In this document: one piece after another, positions 23,941 to 31,101 of the stretch
How positions within the stretch are numbered: position 1 is the first letter of the stretch
Layout: every line of letters starts with the position of its first letter
Source of the DNA: Pseudonocardia humida
GTDB taxonomy: Bacteria; Actinomycetota; Actinomycetes; Mycobacteriales; Pseudonocardiaceae
Reading direction: 5' to 3'
NCBI RefSeq assembly: GCF_023898865.1
Contig: NZ_JAGSOV010000053.1
Location: 1-64,000 of the forward strand
Length of the DNA: 64,000 nucleotides
Notes under the pieces: model-generated
Told to the model about the DNA's origin: nothing
What the model saw: the letters and a program-made list of their open reading frames with translations, nothing else
Database searches by the model: none
Position numbers and translations under genes: made by a program

Positions 23941-24648
23941 TCACGTCCCCCGATCGGTGTGGGCCAGGGCGCGGGTCAGGGCGGCGCGGATCTCGGCGAC
24001 CACCTCGGTGGGATGCTGAGTGAGGTCGTGCCAGGTGAACCGCAGCGGTAGCCAGCCCTCCCGCCCCAGGGCGTTCTGCTTGCGGCGGTCGGCGCGGAAG
24101 TGCTCGACGTCCTGGTGCCACGCCCAGCCGTCCACATCGACGGCGACGCGGGCCGCCGGGAAGGGCGAGGTCGATGCGCCACGGCCCGCAGGGGAAGCCG
24201 AGCGTCCAGCCCTCGGGCAGCAGGATCGTGGTCTCCAGCGCGGTCAGCGCCACCCCGGTGACGGGCAGGCCGCGGACGCGCACGACGTCGTCGGCGGGCA
24301 GGTCGCGACGTCGGATCCGCACCCCGGGGGCGCGGTCGCGGCTTGTGCCGGTGCGGGACGGTCACCTCGACCGGGATCGCGAGCCGGGGCAGCACGCCGT
24401 GGCAGAACGCCGACCGCCCCGACACGGCGGCGCACCCTCCGGTCGACAGCCATGCCGCCCACACCCGTGCAGCGTCGGTGAGCCGGTTTCCGCCGACCAG
24501 GTGGACGGCCGGGTGCAGCCGGGTCCAGCGCCCGTCGCGGCCCGGCGCTGCACCACGTCGGCCGACAGGCCGCACGCGACGGCCTGGGCCAGGGTGACCA
24601 CCCGGCCTGCCGCTCCAGGATCCGCTCCGGCCGCACGCCCGGGAGCAT
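23941..24648 (-). pseudogene. AbiEi-antitoxin-domain/DUF559 endonuclease-like gene with four frameshifts
   Basis: Reading leftward from ATG 24648, the fragments join in order through five frame segments. They are MLPGVRPERILERQAG; VVTLAQAVACGLSADVVQRR (winged-helix antitoxin-like start); WTRLHPAVHLVGGNRLTDAA onward to PVEVTVPHRHKP; RIRRRDLPADDVVRVRGLPV onward to GPWRIDLALP; and VDGWAWHQDVEHFRADRRKQ (DUF559/Vsr-like nuclease end) to the stop at 23941. Each switch (about 24600, 24535, 24325 and 24160) needs one base, and several fall in G or C runs. Codon choice is otherwise intact, so decay is recent or the sequence has errors. Confidence 0.7.
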
Positions 24649-24737
24649 GCTCCCGCCGACCCCCGCCACGGGCCCGATCCGCGGATCTGGGGACACGAGC
24701 CGCGTCAGCGCGGCTCACGTCCCCCAACTGGTGGCGG

Positions 24738-27700
24738 TCAGGACACCTGGGAGTGCTCCCGGCCCGACGCCGCGCCGCGCAGGTGGTCGAGGCCGCCGTG
24801 GGGGGCGAGGGCGTCGAGCCAGCGCAGGACCGCCGCCACCGCGCCACCGGCGGAGGTGAGGGCTCGGGCGGCGCGGAAGTCGGTGGCGGCTTCGGCGGTG
24901 TGGCCGGGGTCGCCGAGGGCGGCGAGGGCGGCGTGGGCCAGCGCGCGGACGTCGAGGACGCCGAACTCGGGAGCGTCGGGGCTGCGGCGCAGCCGGTCGT
25001 CGGCGAGGCTGATCGCGGCGCGGAAGTACTGGCGGGCGGCGTCGGTCTGGCCGAGGTGCATCTGCACGGCGCCGGTCAGCAGCGAGACCTCGGGCTGGGC
25101 GGGCGGGTAGGGGTGGCGGGCGGCGCCTGCGCCGACCTTCGCGGCGGCCAGCACCTCGCCCGCGGCGAGGTGCAGGCGGGCCAGGTGGATGCGGGCCTGG
25201 GTCTGCACCTGGCCGAAGCCCGCGGCGTCGGCGACCTCGATGGCCTGCTGGTGGTCGTCGGCGGCTTCGGCGGTGCGGCCGAGGGCGAGGTGGCAGTCGC
25301 CGAGGAGGTCGAGGCAGGCGGCGCGCAGGCGCAGGTCGCCGATCTCGGCGGCGATGGCGAACGCGCGCTCGGCCAGGTCGAGGGCGTCGGCGGGGTCGTC
25401 GAGCAGGAGCCTGCCGACGGCCAGGTCGCCCAGGGCGACGGCCTCGTCCTCGCGGTCGCCGACGGCGCGGCTGATGTCGAGGGCGCGCTGGTGCAGGGCG
25501 ACGGCGTCGTCGATGCGGCCGGTGTCGAGCCGGCACGCCCCCAGCAGCCGCGAGTGCCGGGCCTCGGCCCACTGGTCGCCCGCCTCGCGGGAGAGCTCCA
25601 GCCCGCGTTCGAGCAGCCCGACGGCGTCGGCGTGGTCGCCCGCGGTGGCCAGCGTGCGGCCCAGGGTGGCCAGGGTGTCGATCTGCGACCAGGTGTCGCC
25701 CAGCGCGTCCTGCACGTCCAGGGCCTGGTGCAGGAGCCGGGTGGCCTCGTCGGGGCGGCCCAGCTCGGTGTGGCACCAGGCCAGGTCGACGCGGGCGGCG
25801 GCCGCGGCGAGGCGGTTGCCCGTCTCGGAGTGCAGGGTCAGCGCGCGCTCGTGCAGCCGCAGGGCGCGGGGGAGGTCGCCCAGGTCGGCGTGGCAGTGGC
25901 CGAGGTGGCTCAGCTCCTCGGCCTCGCCCGCGGTGTCCGACATCCGGCTGTAGATCACCGCGGCGCGCTCGTGCAGCTCGGCGGCGCGGTTGGGCTGGCC
26001 GAGCCCGGCGAAGGCCGACCCGAGCGCGGACACGCACCACGCGTTGATCCACTGCTCGCCGATCCGCTCGCGCAGCCGGTCGAGCAGGCTGGCGGTGAGC
26101 CGGTGGTGGCCCCAGGAGCGCAGTTCGGCCACCGCGCCCCGCATCAGCAGCAGCGCGGCCTCGTCGACGGCGCCGTTGGCCCAGTGCAGCTCGAACTCGG
26201 CCAGCTGCGGGGCCAGGTCGTCGATCGACGACCACTGCTCGTACGGCGTCGAGACCGCGGCCAGCAGGTCGGCGGCGAGCTGCCACATCGCGTTGCGGCT
26301 GACCGGCAGCGGGTCGGCGTCGACGTCGCTGGGGTAGCCGACGGGGACGCCGTCGAGGGCGCGCTCGCGGTCGGCGGGGCGCAGCGCGTACCGCCCGTCG
26401 ACGCGCAGCAGCAGCCCGCGCTCGTGCAGCCGGGCCAGGACCGGCTCGCTGTCGGGGTAGTCGTGGTAGTGGCGCAGGACGTGGTCGACGGCCGCGGCCG
26501 GGACCGGCACCGGGAACGCCGCCAGCGCCGCGACGACGTGCCGGTCGAGCAGGACGAGGTGCGCGAAGGCCAGGTCGGACAGCACGTCGACGGCGTCGCC
26601 GCGCTCGTCGAGCGGCTCGGGCACGCCGATCCGGTCGAACGCGCCCTCCGCGTGCTGGGCCACGGCCCCGCGGTGCGCCTGGTCGAGCAGGTCGGGCAGG
26701 GAGTCCTTGCCGTCGGCGAGGACCGCGGCCAGCAGCTCCAGCGCCCGCGGGTTGCCCCCGGCGCGGGCCAGCTCGCCCGGGGCCGCGTCGCGCAGGCCCA
26801 GCTCGCCGTGCGGGTCGTGGTCGCGCAGCACGGCGATCGCGTCGGGGACCGACAGCTCGGCCAGGTCGATGCGGCGCTGGGCGCCGGGGTCACGTCCCAG
26901 CAGCCCGCCGGGGGGCACCCGGGAGGTGGCCACGATCGTGACCCGGTGCGCGGGCGCGGACACCAGCGCGCGCAGCGCCTCGGCCAGCGCGGCGTCCAGG
27001 GTGCCGCCCGCCTCGCCCAGCAGGCGCTCGGCGCCGTCGATCAGGACGACGACCGGCTCGGGCGGGAGTGCCTCCAGGACCGCGCGGATCATCGCGGTCG
27101 GCGTCTCCTGCGGGTTGCGGTGCCGCCCGGCCAGCCGGGCCGCGGCGTCGTCGGGCAGCAGCCGGCACAGCCCCCGGAACAGCCGCGGGTAGCCCAGCGG
27201 GAGCTCGCTGGGCGGGCCGAGGTGCACCACGCCGAGCCGCTCCGGGCCCGGCCAGCCCCGCAGCAGGTGGCAGGCCAGCGCCGTCTTCCCGATCCCGCTC
27301 GGCCCGATGACCGTCACCAGGCGCACGTCGGTGGAGCGCACGTGCCCGACCAGCTCGGCCAGCTCGGCGTCGCGGCCGCGCAGCGCGTCGGGCGGGGTCA
27401 TCGGGGCGGCGCCGACGGCGAGCAGGCGCGGGTGGTCGAGCACGGCGAGCCGGTCGGCGATCTCGCGCACCGCCGCCTCGGCGTTGCCGGAGGGGTCGGC
27501 GGAGATGTCGACGACCTGGCGGGACGGGATGCCGGCGGGCACCCGGGCCGACCGGTCGACCAGGAGCGCGATCACCGGCCGGCCGAACATGGTGGCCAGC
27601 CCCAGCTCCTGCACGCTCGGCGAGCCGGTGCGCACACCGGGGGTGACGACGAGCAGGAACGCCCGGCAGGTGCGGATGGCGTCGTCGATGTCGGGGCCGG

Positions 27701-27839
27701 GCCCGGGCTCGGCGTCGGCGGGGCGACCGCCGCGGACCAGCGAGTACGACGGCAGGCCCGCGCGCAGGTGCCGGGCCAGCTCGTCGACGAGCACCCCGGC
27801 GTCGGCCCGCGAGAAGCTGACGACGATATGGCCACCCAC
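24738..27839 (-). CDS. TIR-STAND-TPR protein (bacterial NLR-like, candidate phage defence)
   Basis: The product is about 1033 residues. Residues 1-125 form a TIR-like domain: first strand HIVVSFSRAD, then DIDDAIRTCRAFLLVVTP, then SPSVQELGLATMFGRPVIAL, where the Glu in VQEL matches the NADase catalytic position. A STAND ATPase follows, with Walker A GPSGIGKT near residue 180, Walker B VVVLIDGAERLL and a sensor TIVATSR. From about residue 540 to the end run tetratricopeptide-like helices (for example LGHCHADLGDLPRALRLHER). The order effector-NTPase-sensor repeats is that of NLR/Avs-like defence proteins. GTG 27839 follows TGGGGG; an upstream GTG at 27863 is possible. It appears to be a single-gene system. 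Confidence 0.75.
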   Translation of the reverse strand: MGGHIVVSFSRADAGVLVDELARHLRAGLPSYSLVRGGRPADAEPGPGPDIDDAIRTCRAFLLVVTPGVRTGSPSVQELGLATMFGRPVIALLVDRSARVPAGIPSRQVVDISADPSGNAEAAVREIADRLAVLDHPRLLAVGAAPMTPPDALRGRDAELAELVGHVRSTDVRLVTVIGPSGIGKTALACHLLRGWPGPERLGVVHLGPPSELPLGYPRLFRGLCRLLPDDAAARLAGRHRNPQETPTAMIRAVLEALPPEPVVVLIDGAERLLGEAGGTLDAALAEALRALVSAPAHRVTIVATSRVPPGGLLGRDPGAQRRIDLAELSVPDAIAVLRDHDPHGELGLRDAAPGELARAGGNPRALELLAAVLADGKDSLPDLLDQAHRGAVAQHAEGAFDRIGVPEPLDERGDAVDVLSDLAFAHLVLLDRHVVAALAAFPVPVPAAAVDHVLRHYHDYPDSEPVLARLHERGLLLRVDGRYALRPADRERALDGVPVGYPSDVDADPLPVSRNAMWQLAADLLAAVSTPYEQWSSIDDLAPQLAEFELHWANGAVDEAALLLMRGAVAELRSWGHHRLTASLLDRLRERIGEQWINAWCVSALGSAFAGLGQPNRAAELHERAAVIYSRMSDTAGEAEELSHLGHCHADLGDLPRALRLHERALTLHSETGNRLAAAAARVDLAWCHTELGRPDEATRLLHQALDVQDALGDTWSQIDTLATLGRTLATAGDHADAVGLLERGLELSREAGDQWAEARHSRLLGACRLDTGRIDDAVALHQRALDISRAVGDREDEAVALGDLAVGRLLLDDPADALDLAERAFAIAAEIGDLRLRAACLDLLGDCHLALGRTAEAADDHQQAIEVADAAGFGQVQTQARIHLARLHLAAGEVLAAAKVGAGAARHPYPPAQPEVSLLTGAVQMHLGQTDAARQYFRAAISLADDRLRRSPDAPEFGVLDVRALAHAALAALGDPGHTAEAATDFRAARALTSAGGAVAAVLRWLDALAPHGGLDHLRGAASGREHSQVS

Positions 27840-27870
27840 GCGCAAACCCCCAGGACAGCTCACCCGCGAC

Positions 27871-27888
27871 CGGGGGCGCGCGCCCCCG
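27871..27888. promoter_or_regulatory. 18-bp perfect palindrome upstream of the TIR-STAND gene
   Basis: CGGGGGCGC and GCGCCCCCG abut as a perfect palindrome 32 bases upstream of the chosen start. It could be an operator or a 5'-UTR stem. Confidence 0.35.
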
Positions 27889-28014
27889 AGGTGATCAACC
27901 AGTGCCGTACGACGAGGTCACGATGGTCGCAGAGGCGCGCCGTGCTGTGCGGACCCGAGCGCCGGAGGGTGCCGCACAGTCGGTGGCCGGGCTCCGGGCG
28001 CGGCGGACGGCACC

Positions 28015-28046
28015 GGACCCCGGCGCGCGCGGGCGCACCGGGGTCC
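28015..28046 (-). terminator. hairpin after the single-helix protein gene
   Basis: GGACCCCGG (28015-28023) and CCGGGGTCC (28038-28046) pair perfectly around 14 bases. The hairpin lies 20 bases past the stop at 28066 of the leftward gene and would insulate the TIR-STAND gene further on. Confidence 0.55.
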
Positions 28047-28065
28047 GTCGGTGCAGGTGGTCCGG

Positions 28066-28224
28066 TCAGAGCCGCAGCTCGGCGACGACACCGGCCGGAA
28101 GGGTTCCGCTGAGCGGCGGCTTCTGGGTCCGCACGAGGAAGAGCGCGGTGGCGAGTACGACGAGCAGGGCGGCGGCCACGGCCAGCACCACCGCGGCGCG
28201 GGGTGGTCGGTCCTCGGGTCCCAT
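28066..28224 (-). CDS. 52-residue single-helix membrane protein
   Basis: ATG 28224 is preceded by a strong GGAGGGG site. The peptide has a short basic start (MGPEDRPPRA), one helix (AVVLAVAAALLVVLATALFL) and a polar tail ending in LPAGVVAELRL. The family is unknown. It is encoded upstream of the TIR-STAND gene on the same strand but separated by a terminator-like hairpin, so functional linkage is uncertain. Its size and topology resemble small membrane accessory proteins. Confidence 0.5.
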   Translation of the reverse strand: MGPEDRPPRAAVVLAVAAALLVVLATALFLVRTQKPPLSGTLPAGVVAELRL

Positions 28225-28546
28225 GCGTGGATCCCCTCCTGAAGTGCGGCGACGAGAGGAGCATCCGTCGCGGCGGGGGTCGTGGACCATCACCGACGGG
28301 GGCAGTCGACGCCCGCGGGGGACGCTGTGATCCCTTACCGTGCGGGAAGGGTCCGGACCGTGCGGACCCGGCCCGCTCCGGCGCACGGGCGGCCGGTCCC
28401 CCCAGGTCGCTGGACCACCACACATGGTGCTGGACGCGACCCGCGCGATCGACGAACGGCCGTAAGGATCGGGTCCCGCCGGTCATTTTCTCGGGCAGGC
28501 AGGACGAGACCCGAGGGGGTTCAGTGCCGGATGACCCAGTGCCGGG
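28225..28546. other. 322-base intergenic region
   Basis: No gene is supported. It must carry the promoter of the leftward single-helix gene. A perfect 7-base inverted repeat, GGGTCCG (28349-28355) and CGGACCC (28363-28369), is the only structured site seen. The decayed CU044_5270-like remnant begins at its right end, so part of the region may be former coding sequence. Confidence 0.4.
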
Positions 28547-29088
28547 GAGAAGTGGTCGAACGACGACCGCGTCGAGCGCACCGTGTACAGCGACCCGGAC
28601 GAGGGCTCGGAGACCGACTTCGGCGACCTGGCGGTCCCGGGCGGCTCGCGCTGCCCACCGACCCCGCCGCGCTGGAGGACGTCCTGGTGTCCAGCGGCAG
28701 GAACCCCCTGCGAACGCCCAGCCTGTACGACGGGATGGAGGGCCTCTGGTCCGGTCAGGCGGTCGAGCCGTCGGTCCGGGCGGCCCGGCTGCGGCTGCTG
28801 GACTCGAAGCCGGAGGTGCGCGTGGTCGGCCCGACGACTGACCGCCTCGGCCGGCCGGGACCGGCGGTCACGGTGACGGAGACGGGGGAGTTCCGCGGCG
28901 ACCCCGTGCAGGGCAGGGCCGGGGTCGTCGAGCACGAACTGGTCTTCGACCAGCGCACCGGCGGCCTGCTGGCCCACGAGCCCGTCCTGCTCGACGGAGG
29001 CGAGCACGCCGGGCCCCGGCCGCTGTCGCTGGGCCACGAGATGCTGACGGCGACCAGGGTCGGCTCCACCGACGAGCGCCCCAGGTAG
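28547..29088 (+). pseudogene. CU044_5270-family membrane protein remnant
   Basis: One frame (from about 28547) reads EKWSNDDRVERTVYSDPDEG. A second, from about 28655 to the stop at 29088, reads LPTDPAALEDVLVSSGRNP and then YDGMEGLWSGQAVEPSVRAA, RLLDSKPEVRVVG and TDRLGRPGPAVTV. The WSGQ-x-x-x-P-x-VRAA-LRLL and TDRxGRPG motifs match the C-terminal half of CU044_5270 proteins (anti-sigma-like membrane proteins usually encoded after an ECF sigma gene). The N-terminal membrane part and the sigma gene are missing. I infer a truncated, frameshifted relic. Confidence 0.5.
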
Positions 29089-29094
29089 GAGCGC

Positions 29095-30003
29095 TCACGA
29101 CCCCCGGACGGCACTGGGCGGGCAGCCGTACTGGCGGCGGAAGGCCCGCCCGAACGCGGCCTGGTCGGCGAAGCCCCAGCGGTGGGCGATCTCGGCGATC
29201 GTCGTCCCCGGCCCGCTGCGGCCGAGCTCGGCGCGGGCCCTGGCCAGCCTGCGGCGCCGGATGTAGCCGCTGACCGTCTCGCCGCGGCGCTCGAACAGCT
29301 GGTAGAGGGCTCGCAGCGAGACGGCGTGCGCGGCCGCGACCGCCTGCGGGCGCAGGTCGGGGTCGGTCAGGTGCTCCTCGATGTGGTCGCGGACCCGTTC
29401 CCAGCGCAGCCGCTCGGCGCCGTCCGGGGCGTCGTCGGGCAGGGCCGCGGACAGCAGTTCCAGGGCGGCGGTGGCGGCCGCGGCGGCGGTCGGTCCGGTC
29501 AGGTCGCCGAGCCCGGCCACCGCGCCGAGGTGCTCGACGAGCAGCCGGTTGGCCGGGCCGTCCAGCACGGTGAGGTGCTCCCCCGCCCGGGTGGCCAACC
29601 GGGAGCGGGGGACCAGCAGGGTCCGCTTGCGCAGCGCGCCGGGCACCGCGAACCGGATCGGCCGGGTGCTGCTCCACAGCAGCGACCGGCCGGCGCGCAG
29701 CACGACGCGGCGGCCGTCCTGCTCGACGTGCTCGTGGCCGTCGAGCACCATCAGCACCCCGAGGTGCTCCTCGGGGGTGCGGCCGATCTCGGCCCGGCCG
29801 CGGCGCCCGGAGCAGGCGGTGGTGGTGCAGTCGACCAGGCGCAACCCGTCGAGGGTGCGCTCGGTGACCGTCGCGGCGGCGCGCGGATCGGCGTCGCGGT
29901 CGACGTCGAGGTCCCACGGCAGGTGGGTGCGGTCGATGGCGTGCCGCAGGGCGTCCACGCGTTCGGCCGCCGGCCACTGCGCCAGCGTCCAGGTGTCGGC
30001 CAC
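29095..30003 (-). CDS. AraC-family transcriptional regulator
   Basis: The 302-residue protein has an AraC-binding-like N-terminal domain (LVDCTTTACSGRRGRAEIGR, then EEHLGVLMVLDGHEHVEQDG). The C-terminal double helix-turn-helix includes VRDHIEEHLTDPDLRPQAVA, VSLRALYQLFERRGETVSGY and IAEIAHRWGFADQAAFGRAF, the last being the AraC signature. GTG 30003 has GGGGAG upstream. A 21-base-period direct repeat in the divergent promoter (30065-30094) is its probable operator, and the neighbouring hydrolase gene its probable target. Confidence 0.9.
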   Translation of the reverse strand: MADTWTLAQWPAAERVDALRHAIDRTHLPWDLDVDRDADPRAAATVTERTLDGLRLVDCTTTACSGRRGRAEIGRTPEEHLGVLMVLDGHEHVEQDGRRVVLRAGRSLLWSSTRPIRFAVPGALRKRTLLVPRSRLATRAGEHLTVLDGPANRLLVEHLGAVAGLGDLTGPTAAAAATAALELLSAALPDDAPDGAERLRWERVRDHIEEHLTDPDLRPQAVAAAHAVSLRALYQLFERRGETVSGYIRRRRLARARAELGRSGPGTTIAEIAHRWGFADQAAFGRAFRRQYGCPPSAVRGS

Positions 30004-30064
30004 GTCGTGCTCCCCACGTCGGGACCGTCGCAGTATCGGGCGCCGCCCCGACCTTGTCCACGAC

Positions 30065-30094
30065 GTGCACGGACGGCCCGGGCGGGTGCACGGA
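30065..30094. promoter_or_regulatory. direct-repeat operator for the AraC regulator
   Basis: GTGCACGGA occurs at 30065-30073 and 30086-30094, exactly 21 bases apart (two helical turns), in the 150-base gap between the divergent AraC and hydrolase genes. Tandem direct half-sites are typical of AraC-family binding. Confidence 0.55.
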
Positions 30095-30153
30095 TGGTCA
30101 AGACGGCGCTCTCCCGGCGGGGCAGCGTGGGCGCACACCACGAGGAGGTCGGC

Positions 30154-31059
30154 ATGCGCGAGGACGTCGAGTTCGCCACCGAGGACGGGGTCACCCTGCG
30201 GGGCTGGCTGTACCGGCCCGACGAGGGCGGCGGGCCGTTCCCGGTGATCGTCATGGCGCACGGGTTCTCCGCGACGAAGGAGATGCACCTCGACGACTTC
30301 GCCGAGTACTTCGCCGCGGGCGGGTTCGCCGTGCTCGTCTACGACAACCGCAACCTCGGCGCCAGCGACGGCGAGCCGCGCGGCGAGATCGACCCGTGGC
30401 GCCAGGTCCGCGACTACCGCGACGCGATCACCTGGGTGTCCGCGCGGCCCGACGTCGACGCGGCGCGGGTCGGGATCTGGGGGTCGAGCTACAGCGGCGG
30501 GCACGTGCTGGTCGTGGCCGCGCAGGACCGGCGGGTGCGGTGCGTGGTCTCCCAGGTGCCGCTGATCAGCGGGTACGACAACGCGCGGCGGCTGGTGCGG
30601 GCCGACCACCTGGCCGGGCTGCGCGAGGCGTTCGACGCCGACCGCGCCGCCCGCTACCGCGGCGAGGCGCCGGGGATGATCCAGGTCTGCTGGGTCGACG
30701 ACCCGTCCGAGCCGTGCGCGCTGCCCACCCAGGACACCCGCGACTTCTTCCTCGGCCCCATCCAGGAGAAGGCCACCACCTGGCGCAACGAGGTGACGCT
30801 GCGCTCGGTGGAGATGTTCACCGAGTACGAGCCCGGCGACTACCTGCCGCGCATCACCCCGACGCCGTTGATGATGGTGGTCGCCGCGCAGGACCACCTG
30901 ACCGTCTCCGACCTGAGCCTGGCCGCCTACGGGCGGGCGCACGAGCCCAAGCGGCTGCTGGTGCTGCCCGTCGGGCACTTCCAGGCCTACGTCGGGGAGG
31001 CGTTCCGGGTCTCGGCGCCCGCCCAGCGGGAGTGGTTCCTCACCCACCTGGGGAAGTGA
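30154..31059 (+). CDS. alpha/beta hydrolase (dienelactone-hydrolase/acyl-CoA-thioesterase-like)
   Basis: The 301-residue protein has VIVMAHGFSATKEMHLDDFA (oxyanion region), the nucleophile elbow GSSYSGGH, a C-terminal acid in AAQDHLTVSD and a catalytic-histidine candidate in GHFQAYVG. It matches the actinobacterial alpha/beta hydrolases that begin EDGVTLRGWLYRP. The substrate is unknown, probably an ester or lactone. ATG 30154 follows GAGGAGG. It is divergent from the AraC gene, which probably controls it. Confidence 0.85.
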   Translation: MREDVEFATEDGVTLRGWLYRPDEGGGPFPVIVMAHGFSATKEMHLDDFAEYFAAGGFAVLVYDNRNLGASDGEPRGEIDPWRQVRDYRDAITWVSARPDVDAARVGIWGSSYSGGHVLVVAAQDRRVRCVVSQVPLISGYDNARRLVRADHLAGLREAFDADRAARYRGEAPGMIQVCWVDDPSEPCALPTQDTRDFFLGPIQEKATTWRNEVTLRSVEMFTEYEPGDYLPRITPTPLMMVVAAQDHLTVSDLSLAAYGRAHEPKRLLVLPVGHFQAYVGEAFRVSAPAQREWFLTHLGK

Positions 31060-31089
31060 CCCCTCCACCGCACGCGACCTCACCCTCGG

Positions 31090-31095
31090 TAGCGT
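31090..31095 (+). promoter_or_regulatory. -10 element of a probable leaderless transcript
   Basis: TAGCGT ends 7 bases before GTG 31102, so transcription would start at or beside the start codon. No ribosome-binding site precedes the GTG. The same spacing recurs at 42659, 47660 and 52269. Confidence 0.4.
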
Positions 31096-31101
31096 CGCCG
31101 G

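Noticed and set aside
24174..28112. 1312-residue open frame antisense to the TIR-STAND gene
   Set aside because: Composition is that of a GC-skew shadow; the opposite strand has clear domains throughout.
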